A stretch of 64,000 bases of DNA, taken from the NCBI GenBank assembly GCA_050084515.1, contig CM114271.1, positions 8,122,001-8,186,000 on the forward strand, in the 5' to 3' direction. This stretch comes from Blasia pusilla. Its lineage: Eukaryota; Marchantiophyta; Marchantiopsida; Blasiales. Made by a program: the position numbers and the translations under genes. The notes beneath the pieces were generated by a model. That model was not told the DNA's origin. It saw only the letters and a list, made by a program, of their open reading frames with translations, and made no database searches. Below are positions 54,781 to 64,000 of the stretch, one piece after another. The stretch's first letter is position 1. Each line of letters starts with the position of its first letter.

Positions 54781-54869
54781 GATATCAAGACACAATCAAG
54801 AACGAGCTTGACCAGACATAGAAGCACAACAATTCATAAACTCTTCAAAAACCATCGGTGTAGGAAAAT

Positions 54870-55077
54870 CATAAGTCCTTTATTGCATCCGAGGAAAACT
54901 TGGAAATTTACATTTCCTCTAGTCTATAATTTTTTTCATCCGTGTCATCTACAAATTTACTCCTAACTCTCTCAGGTTCTTGTACAAAAGGAATGTCTTG
55001 GGATACAAGTGGCTCCTCTAGCTGATTGTAGATGGGGATTGAGAATGTAGGGAAATTTGAGAGCCTTGGGCCCCCCC
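54870..55077 (-). pseudogene. Gene M terminal module 2, copy E
   Basis: Encodes PTFSIPIYNQLEEPLVSQDI and RVRSKFVDDTDEKN, a diverged form of FVDDEAEEIID, interrupted at the G-run by copy D. Confidence 0.6.
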
Positions 55078-55150
55078 GGGGGCTAGTATTATGACAGGAG
55101 AGAGTAAGAGAGGAGAGGAAGAGAGGAAGAGAGGAGAGTCTCTCTTAAAG
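55078..55150. repeat. Left terminal repeat of copy D
   Basis: Same GGGGGC start and GAGAGGAGAGGAAGAGAGG tract as 3215 and 28908. Confidence 0.85.
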
Positions 55151-55245
55151 AAAAAAGGCCAAATCTGCCTCCTCTCTTCAAAACTTTTTGACATATTTGA
55201 AATTTTTTTTGCTTTAAAATTCAGGAAATCTTTAGAAGAGAGTAT

Positions 55246-55670
55246 TTAGTGGTCCACATTTGGCCCTAAAAAAACCTCCTCTTTCCTGGGGGCGAGAAAA
55301 AATGAGACATCATAAGACCACCCTAAACATTTTTCCATCACTCTCCATGTGAGCCTAAGTTTCTTAACATTCCCTGTCTCGGTCAACAAAAAGCAGTGCC
55401 CTTGGTATTTTTGTTGGAGGACCACCCGGATGGGTACCTCTCTTTTTGCAGGGATTGTTGCCTGCATCATGGACTCCCCTAAATTACCCCATAACCAACT
55501 TTCTGTCGGTTATGAATGATGTCTGCTCAAGACCAACTTTCTGAAATGTGAACAAATCAGATCCTAAGGCTGAGAAAACGAGAAGCTGCACCCCTCCCAA
55601 CCCGTAAGAAAGCTCACCATAAGAAAGGAAAAGATTTTTAGAAGTGATTTTCTTCCACCCTGCACCCACG
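55246..55670 (-). pseudogene. Gene M terminal module 3, copy D
   Basis: Two frames: LGGVQLLVFSALGSDLFTFQ then KVGLEQTSFITDRKLVMG, and, after a shift near 55484, MMQATIPAKREVPIRVVLQQ, TETGNVKKLRLTWRVMEKCL and EEVFLGPNVDH before the stop at 55246. Confidence 0.45.
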
Positions 55671-56097
55671 ACGATCTAACGGGTTGGGAATCCGAAATGG
55701 CAATCCGACAGGTAGTAGGAATCCTGCACATCTTAGACAAGAAAACAAGCCTAGAACTGGTTGGACGAATGAAGGGGAACGAGCCAAAAGTCAAGAAGCC
55801 CGCCACAATGCGTCAGAAGTTGGTCTCACAGGGATAGAGTCCGATCACTCAAGCAGTCAACCTGTCGGAATCCGACAGGTTGCTTGGAAATGGTTAAAAA
55901 GTTGCAGTGGGCATAAAGCAAAAAGTTGCAACCCGTCGGAATCATACGGGTTGCAGAATTGTAATTCTGAGTAGCTAAAAGAACACAATCCACAAGTCCA
56001 AAAACATATTCCAGCAAACTTTTACAAACACCATTATGGGTTGGAAAAATCTAGTCCTTAATTACCTCCGAAGGAACCTCGGAAATGTACATTTCAC

Positions 56098-56418
56098 CTA
56101 GTCTATGATTTCTTCAGCATCGTCATCTACAAATTTACTCCTAACTCTCCTCGGTGACACTACCAAAGGAATGTCCTGGGATTCAAGTGGCTCCTCTGGC
56201 CGATTGTAGACGGGGATCGAAAATGTTGGCGAATTCAAGAGCCTTGGCCCCCCCCTAGGTACACCATAACGGTCCCATGTAACCTGTCTCGAGTCCCACC
56301 GCCTTCCTCGGCAGTATACCTTGTACGCTCTGCAATGTGACACCCATCCAATATCAATATCTGCTCCGTCCTTGGTAATACCACTATGGCAACCGCACAG
56401 GTAGAAGGAATCCAACAC
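56098..56418 (-). CDS. Gene M terminal module 2, copy D
   Basis: 106-codon open frame ending PRRVRSKFVDDDAEEIID. The G-run has eight G. The alternative frame GTEQILILDGCHIAERTRY is also open upstream, to 56573. Same uncertainty as in copy C. Confidence 0.4.
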   Translation of the reverse strand: MLDSFYLCGCHSGITKDGADIDIGWVSHCRAYKVYCRGRRWDSRQVTWDRYGVPRGGPRLLNSPTFSIPVYNRPEEPLESQDIPLVVSPRRVRSKFVDDDAEEIID

Positions 56419-56887
56419 GTCTGAGAGAAGAAAAGAAGCCTCGCGCCGCTTTTACGAGTTGAGGGAAGGTGCCAAGGGAAGAAGCCCGCCAGATCGCTCG
56501 ATCCGAAAGGGTCGATCGGCAACTGTCGGAATCGACAGTTGCCTGGAGGTGGTAAAAAGGGTCTAGTGGTCAAAAAGCGAAAAGTTGCAAGGAGGAGAAA
56601 TCCGACGGGTTGCAGTGGTCATAAAGTGAAAATTGCAAGCAGGAGAAATCCGACGGGTTGCAAAGTAGAAGACCGTGGAGTACATAGACGATCACATTCG
56701 AAAAGACAAAATGATCAGCAAACATTTACAAGCACCACCATCGATCGAAAAAATCTTCTGCTTTATATCATCCGAAAAAAGCTCGGAACTGTATATTTGA
56801 TCTATTCTATGAAATCTTTTGCCAAATTATCAAAAAACTTCCTACTCCGAACGCTGCAGTCAAGCTGGGTTGTTGAGTTCTTTGAAC

Positions 56888-57420
56888 TCACTCGTCATCG
56901 TCCGAGAGCTCTTGCAAAATCACTTTCGGCCTTGCCCTCCCGATTTTGGGAATCGTTGGAAGTGACGATGGAGTCACTACCAAGGGTGGCTCTGGAACCG
57001 GAGCTCTCGGCTTTGGTGGAGAGTTGTACGCCCCAACGAGCCTTTTGTATTCTGCCTTTGCCTCCTTGTAAAGGTCAAACAGTTCCTGCCTTCCCTTGAG
57101 GCAGAGAATGTTCCTGCCACTCTGCCAGGCGCCTCTGATACTCGCCCCTGAAAGGCCCACTAAGTCGAACACCAAGTCACCCGGCCTTGAGCAGAGCACA
57201 TGAGCGTTTGCATCAGGGCTGGCAACTTTTCCCTTCCTCCCAGAAGTGGGGTACTGTCTTGCATGTAAATTCCCGGGGGGGAATTGTACAAACTATCTAA
57301 GTTGTACCCATCTGAGCATGGATCCACAGGATCCTGGATCTTGAACACCTGGAAATTGTGCTCGGGCGAACGGCAAAGCGACACGAGGGAGTGGTCCATC
57401 CAGTAAATCAGACGAAACAA
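56888..57420 (-). pseudogene. Gene M methyltransferase motif-I exon, copy D
   Basis: MDHSLVSLCRSPEHNFQVFK, DPVDPCSDGYNLDSLYNSPP, GREKLPALMQTLM, then a frameshift and SRPGDLVFDLVGLSGASIRG, WQSGRNILCLKGRQELFDLY, and a tail to LQELSDDDE. Motif I as in other copies. Confidence 0.7.
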
Positions 57421-57474
57421 TGTCAGAAACTAAAGAAGTCGCCTTGAGAAGATTTTCAATAACTGACTTTGGAT

Positions 57475-57850
57475 CAACCTGTCGGAGTCCGACGGATTGT
57501 TTTGTCCCGGACCAACCCGTCGGAACCCGACGGGTTGCAGTTGCTTTTGGGTTTTCCAAGTTGATTTTGGTTTTCGGATGCAACCCGTCGGAAGGCGACG
57601 GGTTTTGGCCTCAGACCAGCCCATGCTCGCCTGAGCAACCGCCGATAGCAACCCGTCGCTATTAGGCGGGTTGCATCAAAACAAAATCAGCGCAACCCGT
57701 CGGGTTCCGGCGGGTTGCGTGTACACCGCGTTTTCCCTGTGTATGTGGGAAAGATGCAACCCGTCGGAAACCGATGGGTTGCTCTTAGCCGAGCATGGGC
57801 TGCTCTAAGCCAGCAACCCGTCGCCTTCCGACGGGTTGCTCACGGACAAA
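57475..57850. repeat. Palindrome array in M intron 5, copy D
   Basis: About seven palindromes with mixed centres, in the same order as copies A and B. Confidence 0.85.
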
Positions 57851-57925
57851 AAAAACCCAGATTGACTCTCATTCTACACATCATTATAAGATAATTGAAA
57901 TTATTGTACATGAATTGAGCCTTAC

Positions 57926-58340
57926 CCGAATCTCACTCGTCGCGGATCGGAGTGGATACTCATTTTTTATGATCCACGATTGTGCCGTCCTCCACTTTAG
58001 CGACCTCTTGACGCACTGGAGGTTGAAGAGCTCGTCCTCGCTCCCTCCAATCAACACCAAGAAGCAGCCCCTGTCACTCAGATAGGCGTCTGCAAAGGAG
58101 AACAAAAGTGCAATCTGGTCATAAGTGAGCGGCAGATTCCACTCAGGTACCTCGTCCGCCGGATTTTCGCCCCAAAGTTGCAACCCCGAGGGCACATCGG
58201 CGATCAAGAGATCCACCGCAACCTCTTCCACCACTCCATTCACCGTCCAAGCAGCGTGCCCGTTTCGTTGGAGCTTCCTTCCCAGCGTTGTCAATTTTTC
58301 GATGGCAGTTGTTGACGCTTGAGAAGCGAAGTCGTTTCAC
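57926..58340 (-). CDS. Gene M methyltransferase motif-IV exon, copy D
   Basis: The 58294-57926 part is open: RKLQRNGHAAWTVNGVVEEV, AVDLLIADVPSGLQLWGENP, ADEVPEWNLPLTYDQIALLF, SDRGCFLVLIGGSEDELF and SWIIKNEYPLRSATSEIR before GTAAGG. It is the best version of the motif-IV half, here D-V-P-S in place of DPPY. Confidence 0.7.
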
Positions 58341-58495
58341 TCATCCGATAAAGAAAGAGGTGAATCAAGGAGGACGCTTGTCCGGTCGTTGTTTGTCTGT
58401 GTCTTCCCAAGGATGATGGGCTGTATTCTCCTTGGGGCAACCCGGGCACCTCTCGCTTCCGCTTCTCCCAGTCTGGGGACGGCTTGTCGGGGTTT

Positions 58496-59278
58496 CTATG
58501 ACCTCGGATTCTGGTGGCGTTTTCTTCGCCGAGGACCTGGTCCGACCCTCTCTCCCTGCTCGTCCGGACGATTCCGCCTCTCGCCTCTCATCTTCAGGCT
58601 CTCTTTGGGAAGTCTCGGCCTCTGAATTTTTCCCTCCCCTCGCCTTGCCTTTGAGACCTTGTGGATTTGTCTTTGGCTGTCCGGACCTTGGAAGCCAACT
58701 CGGTGTCTCGTGGGCTGCTCTTCTGCATCTCCTCCGAAGAAGTCTTCAGGCTGGACGAAATTGGGGATGTCGTCTTGTCCTGAGGCCACTGCATCATGAA
58801 GCACTCGTAAGTCCTTATCCGTGATGTCTTCAGGGTCGTTGAAGTCGAGCCAAATGGGGCAATTCTCCACCTCCCAATCCGACATGTGCTGACCCATCTC
58901 CACGACGTACATGGAGAATGTCTCTGCATCCGGCGGCGAAGCCCACAATTTCAAGGCTGCCGGTAATTTTCCCCACGTACCTGCGTTCTTACACTGGACG
59001 AGGTACCTGAATACCATCCATTGGGCAGCCTTTAGTCGGACATTATCGGCCGTCTGCTCCTGTAGATCTCGCTTCTTCTTCGCTTGATCCCGTTTGTTAC
59101 CCTCTACTTCTTCGTCAAGCTTTGCCTGAGGGAGGACGCAAACCTTGAACATGGTCTTGAATCCAGGGTTCTTGGTTGGCTTGTCCCGGATGTCGTCGAG
59201 CCAAACCTCATAATCTCCAGAACTTTCAAGGTTTGCTTCCGGCGGAATGGGCTCTAATCTTCTGAGCTCCGCTTGCAC
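58496..59278 (-). CDS. Gene M helical region exon, copy D
   Basis: 260-codon open frame: LRRLEPIPPEANLESSGDYE, VWLDDIRDKPTKNPGFKTMF, KVCVLPQAKLDEEVEGNKRD, QWMVFRYLVQCKNAGTWGKL, PAALKLWASPPDAETFSMYV, WEVENCPIWLDFNDPEDITD, LRVLHDAVASGQDDIPNFVQ, then a basic tail (GPGPRRRKRHQNPRS). No known family. It precedes the methyltransferase-like half. Confidence 0.6.
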   Translation of the reverse strand: MQAELRRLEPIPPEANLESSGDYEVWLDDIRDKPTKNPGFKTMFKVCVLPQAKLDEEVEGNKRDQAKKKRDLQEQTADNVRLKAAQWMVFRYLVQCKNAGTWGKLPAALKLWASPPDAETFSMYVVEMGQHMSDWEVENCPIWLDFNDPEDITDKDLRVLHDAVASGQDDIPNFVQPEDFFGGDAEEQPTRHRVGFQGPDSQRQIHKVSKARRGEGKIQRPRLPKESLKMRGERRNRPDEQGERVGPGPRRRKRHQNPRS

Positions 59279-59298
59279 CGTCCAAAGACGGACTTCGA

Positions 59299-59945
59299 TT
59301 ACCGCAACGCGCCCGGAACGACCATTCGCGTAGCCAATGCGAGATCATCGGATCGGACACACCGGAGGATGGTGTGCCGCCCTCTTCGGGCCTCTCGAGC
59401 CCTCGGGGCGATTTTCATCGGTCGTATCCTCTTGAACTCGCTAATCCCGGATAACGCAAAACGATGCACGCGATCCGGCGACACTTTCTCCCCAATCCGA
59501 CCATGCGGATCTTCATCCCTCTTCGGCCGACGCTTGATAATCGCCTTGAGCTCCTTGTAGAACTCGGACCAAGTTCGGGGTTGAGAATCTTGATGTATCG
59601 CGCATCTTGCTCGCCGTGTATTTTGTTGCAGCGAATCAAAGAACTTGATGAATTTGGCGCGCTCGAGGCAGATACCTTCTCCCTCCGCTCGGCTCGATTA
59701 ACGCTTTTCTTGGCCTGTATCTTCGACCAGCAAAGGATGGTTCTGTTGCATCTTGAGAAATAAACTTGTTCGCCCAAGTTTTTCTTCTTAATCTAAGCAC
59801 CCTTTGCAAGCATCGATTGACGAGGGCATCGCCAAGAACCCCAGTACTCTCCGGGTGCGTCGTAGCACCTTCCTCACCCGATCGCGATCCTGGATCCAAT
59901 GGTCGGTGACATTCCCCTCCGATACAATCCCGCACATCCAAACTC
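59299..59945 (-). pseudogene. Gene M exon 3, copy D
   Basis: Homologous to 20120-20843 of copy B but split by many small deletions over three frames. The acceptor is also mutated (TGCGG). Confidence 0.5.
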
Positions 59946-59954
59946 AACCCGTCA

Positions 59955-60690
59955 GGAAATTACATGGGTTCCTGCAACCCGTCGGACTCCGACGGGTCGC
60001 GTAAATCAGGGTCGGATTCTAGCAACAAGCTAAATGATGCAACCCGTCGGAGTCCGACGGTTTGCATTGAGATTTGCTAATGCCAGGTAAGCAACTCGTC
60101 GGACTCCGACCGGTTGCTGGACTGCACGCTTTCTCGGATGTTTTTAAGATTGCAACTCGCCGGACTCCGGCGGGTTCCGGATCGCACGCTTTTTTCGGAT
60201 GTTTTTAAGATTGCAACTTCGTCGGACTCGGCGACTTGTTTGATTGAACATAGATTTCACTAGTTTTTGGCCCAAAGCAAACCGTCGGAGTCCGACGGGT
60301 TGCTCGATAGGCCGCCTTGTGAGGTTGTTTTTTTAAGAATGCAACTCGTCGGACTCCGACGAGTTGCTCGAGTGACTGCAGTTTAGAAGATTTTTGCCCC
60401 AAAGCAACCCGTCGGACTCCGACGGGTTGCACTCTTCAAAAAACATCCTCACAAGGCGGCCTATCGAGCAACCTGTCGGACTCCGACGGTTTGCTTTGGG
60501 CCAAAAACTAGTTAAATCTATGTTCCATCAAACAAGTCGTCGGAGTCCGACGAGTTGCAATCTTAAAAAAACATCCGGAAAAGCGTGCAGTCTAGCAACC
60601 CATCGGAGTCCGACGAGTTGCTTTCTGCCTAAACAAACCTAACCCATTCATCAATCGAGCAACTCGTCGGAGTCCGACGAGTTGCGAAAG
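59955..60690. repeat. Palindrome array in M intron 2, copy D
   Basis: About twelve palindromes of the GACTC/GAGTC class; the one at 60404-60430 is the perfect consensus form. Confidence 0.88.
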
Positions 60691-60706
60691 TGTTAAAGAT
60701 ACTCAC

Positions 60707-61162
60707 GTGTTCATGGCATGCATTGCCATCTCCACCGTCGCCATGTGATGAGGGTATGGGTGAAGGACCACTGCCTTCACGCAGAAATGTGCCTCCAATG
60801 AGTTGGGGCGCTCCTCCGCAAACTTGGTCCACGCCATGAACCTGTGATTTCCATCCCGAGATGAAGAAATGCGATTCCTCATCCGGCTGAATTCCGTGCC
60901 CTCAACTTGCCTTTCAAGTCTGGTCTCGCATCCTCGAATGTGTCAAGATTTTCCAAGTCCTCCTCGGTAACGAGCTTGGGTTCCATGCTCGTCGAAGGCT
61001 GAACATAGAAGGGAGGAAAGTGCCCACGAGGGGATCTTTGTCGCGGCCGATTATTTTAGCTTTGCGATGTCCTCGTCGGACTGTATTTCGCGCACGTATT
61101 CCATTGTCCTTAATCGGCAGAGGGGCGTTGTGGCCCTCCATGAGTGCCATCTGCTTTACCAC
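60707..61162 (-). pseudogene. Gene M ParB/sulfiredoxin-like exon, copy D
   Basis: Homologous to the ParB-like exon of A, B and C but with at least six 1-3 nt deletions, including within the DGNHR region, and the same CAT acceptor change as copy A. Confidence 0.6.
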
Positions 61163-61252
61163 ATGTCAGAACCGGGACAAGAGGAATAAGGTGCACTAAA
61201 ATCCCAATGAATTGCAATTCACATAATTAAAAAAACCGAGAACCTCTCTTAC

Positions 61253-61874
61253 CCGCTCGAAAATGGAGTCGGTTTCTTGACCAGCTAACTTGTCTGAGAC
61301 AGGGGCTGGCAAATCGACCGGGAACTCATCGATCCAATAGAGGTCAATGTCCTCCGCCGGGCTTGGAGTCGAGAATGACCGCTCTCCGGCTTCTTCGGCC
61401 ATGTCCACCATCTCCACGCTGGCGGTCCTCATGACCTCGTCGTCATCGATTTGAACTGGTGTTGTTTCCACTATGTTGATTGTGTCCCCGGACTTCGTGG
61501 GGGACATTTCCCGCATCTCAACACTTGCTATTGGACGAGCTGGGCTATCGTCAATGGCTATCGCTTTTTCCCGCCCGCTTTAGCCCAGTCGCCCTCCTCA
61601 CGCGGCGCCCAGGCGCTTCTTTTCTCTCTTTTCATCGGCGATCCTTTTCTTCAAGGCCTGCGGCGTCTCGGCCTCTTCGTTCGTTTATCTAGCGCCGCTT
61701 GAACACGTCTCGCCGAAGCACTTGGTTGTGCATCTCCGCTTCCCTTTCCGCTCCTCGATTTCCTGCTTTGCCTAATTTCATTCGCGAACGAGGCCAGGAG
61801 AAGCGACGCAGAGTCCTAATGGACTTGGGAGTGAAGCTCCCAGACTTGTTGGCTTGTGTTTTTTTCCTCGTCAT
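61253..61874 (-). pseudogene. Gene M first exon, copy D
   Basis: ATG 61874 (MTRKKTQANKSGSFTPKSIR), then frameshifts in the coiled coil. The acidic end (VEMVDMAEEAGERSF, EDIDLYWIDEFPVDLPAPVS) is open in 61516-61253, with donor GTAAGAG. Confidence 0.6.
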
Positions 61875-62146
61875 TTTTGCCGGAAATGCCTCCACCTATG
61901 TCCACGACAAATCCCTTGATCAGTCGCCTTGCTGATGTCGAGATGGGAGCTCGTCTCGCCTTGATGGTTAGCTCGAATCGTCCCGATATCGTTCGGTCGA
62001 ACCGTCTCGCTCTCGTTCCCTCCTATCGACTCGCGATGTGTCGCCGCGTGAAGTGCCCCTTCGTATCTGATCAGCTGCTGCGCGGGAGAGTGAGGAGTGA
62101 GGAATGAAGATCACGAAATGAGAAACCGGAAATGAGCGATTTCTGC

Positions 62147-62156
62147 CCTATTTATA
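62147..62156 (-). promoter_or_regulatory. TATA box of gene M, copy D
   Basis: TATAAATAGG on the minus strand, as in B and C. Confidence 0.7.
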
Positions 62157-62239
62157 CTTTTCTAGCCGTTGGGCTGACCGTTGGGTCCCGTCGTCCTTTT
62201 GACGGCGACGTGCCGGATGTTACGGAAGTCCGAATGTGA

Positions 62240-62965
62240 AAAATCGCAACCCGTTGGAGTCCAACAAGTTGCGCGGCTCCGCCATCTTGTGTCCGTCGCC
62301 ACGTGCGCGAGCAACCCGTCGGAGACCGACGGGTTGAGCGGCTCCGTCGTCTTCGGAAAAGAACGCGAGGTTCCCGCGCAACCCGTCGGAGACCGACATG
62401 TTGCGCGCCTCCGCCATCCTGGGTACGTCGCCACGTGCGCAAGCAACCCGTCAGAGACCGACAGGTTGAGTGCCTCCGTCGTCTTCGGAAAACAACGCGA
62501 GGTACCCGCGCAACCTGTCGGAGCCCGACATGTTGCGCGCCTCCGCCGTGTTTGGGACGGGAACTGGACGTTTCTTGGGCAATCCGTCGGAGACCGTTGG
62601 GTTGCACGCTTCCCTCATCGAGGGTTAGGAACGAGGGCTTCCCGTGCAAGTCGTCGGAGTCTGGCTGGCTGCACCACAAGGCGAGTCCCTTGCGCAACCC
62701 GTTAGAGGGCAACGGGTTGCACGCCTCGCCTCTTTGGGCTAAAAGGCGACGCACCCGCGGAACTCGAAGAGAACAGACGGTTTGCACGCCTCCGGCATCT
62801 TCGGGCAAGAAGGATCGGTATCCAAGCAACTCGTCGGAGAGCGACGGGTTGCTCACTTTGACAATGTTTAGCAGAAGCCTGCAACCCGTCCGATGCCGAC
62901 TGGTTGCAGGCTTCGGTTAGCTTCGGGTAATTTCGGAGTTACCACGACTCCGACGGGTTCCAAGT
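62240..62965. repeat. Two-way promoter palindrome array, copy D
   Basis: About twelve palindromes at 60-70 bp spacing, many with GAGAC centres. CACGTG at 62300-62305 and 62432-62437 in alternate spacers, as in copy B. Confidence 0.85.
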
Positions 62966-63111
62966 GTGATGCGCAACCCTCTGCTTCCCAAATCCGGTAA
63001 CATATTGCAACAGAATTGAATGTGTTACGGTGGATCCATTGTGTCGACAATGTCACCCACCGAATTCATCTTGTCGGTAAAAAAATGTCAGAGTATCTGT
63101 TTCCTATTCAC

Positions 63112-63120
63112 TATAAATTA
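63112..63120 (+). promoter_or_regulatory. TATA box of gene T, copy D
   Basis: TATAAATTA, 62 nt before ATG 63174. Confidence 0.7.
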
Positions 63121-63173
63121 AATATTCTCATTCTCATTCTCATTCTCGTCTCCTCCCGTTGGAATCTTCTTGA

Positions 63174-64000
63174 ATGGATAATTATGTTAAGCTCACTTGT
63201 GGCGGTCATCCGTGCCCTTCCTCAATCGGAAATCATTCGACCCCAAGCTCGTGAGTCTTTCATAGTAGTGGATGAAAATTTTCTGTCTGTTCGATTTCTT
63301 CTTCAAATTGGAACCATCTTTGTATCCAAAGATGTTAGGGTGGACGGTACGGAAGACATAATAGGTGAGATGGCCCAGCCAGTGACCTCAGACCGTAAAG
63401 TATGGAATCTCCTACCTCTACCAAATGGTCAATACAGAGTTTACGGCCTGCCCCTGAATTCGTCTGTTTCCCAAGTAGACGGTCTAGAATTTCCTAGTGC
63501 TCCAAGCTCTACGTTTGCAACTCCAAGCTCTGCAGATCCGGCTTCGACTCCAACTTTGCACGCTCGTGACAATGTTGTTTTTCCAGAAGAGATTCCGGAT
63601 GTTATCAACCTCAGTGGATCTGTCAGGCACCAATCGAGCCCTCTGTCCGCCTACTCTTTCCTCTTGCGAGTATCAGGCAATAGTTTGCTTTCGTCTCTGC
63701 CCTTGAAAATGTTCAAGCACATTCTTGTTGACGAGCTGCCGCCCACGTACGATGGTAATTGCATTTTTGAGTTGCCTCCACTTGCTGCTCATGCTCAAAA
63801 GAAGGATGGAGGATGCCTGAAGGGTATGGACAAAAAGTCTGATTGTCATGGATGGTGCAGGCTTCAACGGACCAGTGCTTCCATCCCAGATGGTCCTTGG
63901 ATTGTCTCCCGCCGCCAATGCGTGGGAGCCTTGGAGTGTAGAAGTCCAGCATGCCCGTATCTAGAGCGCAACGGGCGAGTCAATACGTCGCAATTCCCCC
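63174..64000 (+). pseudogene. MULE transposase gene T, 5' part, copy D
   Basis: ATG 63174 (MDNYVKLTCGGH), then a deletion shifts the frame. The sequence through IPDVINLSGSVRHQSSPLSA, LLRVSGNSLLSSLPLKMFKH and CVGALECRSPACPYLERNG follows the other T genes. It runs off the window. Confidence 0.8.

Larger units (their letters stand above)
52690..55077 (+). mobile_element. Diverged relative, copy E (left part)
   Basis: Starts GGGGGCTGGTATTCTGACGG at 52690 with a shortened polypurine repeat and the CTCTCTTCAAAA subterminal phrase. It ends where copy D is inserted at 55078. Between them are AT-rich palindromes and, at 54870-55077, a diverged module 2. The rest of E would lie beyond the window, right of copy D. 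Confidence 0.75.
55078..64000 (+). mobile_element. MULE-family two-gene transposon, copy D (right end outside window)
   Basis: Starts GGGGGCTAGTATTATGACAG at 55078 inside copy E. Gene M on the minus strand (61874 to 55246) and the 5' part of gene T on the plus strand (63174 on). All M exons are present, but many 1-2 nt deletions relative to A and B occur. Confidence 0.88.

Noticed and set aside
1-64000. Naming the species
   Set aside because: Element families suggest a charophyte or non-seed plant, but nothing in the window (no host gene, rRNA or organelle sequence) allows a firm identification.

Overview
The window is repeat-dominated nuclear DNA of a green-lineage (streptophyte) eukaryote. 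The evidence is Ty3/gypsy polyproteins of plant type, a hAT transposase relic, Mutator-like (MULE) transposase relics with a SWIM zinc finger, GT-AG introns and TATA boxes. A DRM/Dnmt3-like cytosine methyltransferase embedded in a gypsy element and arrays of short palindromes fit a charophyte alga or a non-seed plant better than a flowering plant; that placement is a low-confidence inference. I found no clear host gene, rRNA or tRNA.

Most of the window is five copies of one large DNA transposon family. The reference copy (C, 28908-39030, 10,123 bp) is flanked by a 10-bp direct repeat and sits inside a ~178-bp satellite. Each copy has a polypurine terminal repeat, then two divergent genes. Gene T is a MULE transposase (Cys/His N-terminal domain, DDE-type core, SWIM finger). 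Gene M, on the other strand, encodes a charged coiled-coil region, a ParB/sulfiredoxin-like domain (motif DGNHR), a helical region and a beta-class N6/N4 DNA-methyltransferase-like domain with altered motifs. Between the genes is a two-way promoter holding an array of 27-bp palindromes (13-bp arms GCAACCCGTCGGA / TCCGACGGGTTGC around one base). Similar palindromes, about 150 by eye, fill the introns and 3' parts of the element, and I saw none in an M or T coding exon.

Layout: 1-600, palindrome array and TATA box of a further relative; 600-3214, gypsy integrase relic (-) with a probable LTR region; 3215-14525, copy A; 14533-14745, half of a gypsy gag; 14746-15426, diverged T-gene intron; 15427-25024, copy B (inverted, T truncated); 25025-25330, the other half of the gag; 25390-27698, hAT pseudogene; 27699-28118, a short retroposon-like repeat; 28310-39770, satellite interrupted by copy C; 39771-40500, AT-rich; 40500-45100, gypsy relic carrying a cytosine methyltransferase (-); 45160-50860, second gypsy (gag-pro-pol, -) with primer binding site and probable 5' LTR to about 52 kb; 52690-55077, old diverged copy E; 55078 to the window end, copy D nested in E.

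Every M and T gene here carries frameshifts, stops or deletions, so the copies are relics, but comparing them gives a coherent two-gene design. The most interesting reading is a transposon that carries its own DNA-modification or DNA-binding protein together with dispersed palindromic sites it might recognise, comparable in logic to the anti-silencing genes of Arabidopsis VANDAL MULEs. That link is a hypothesis.
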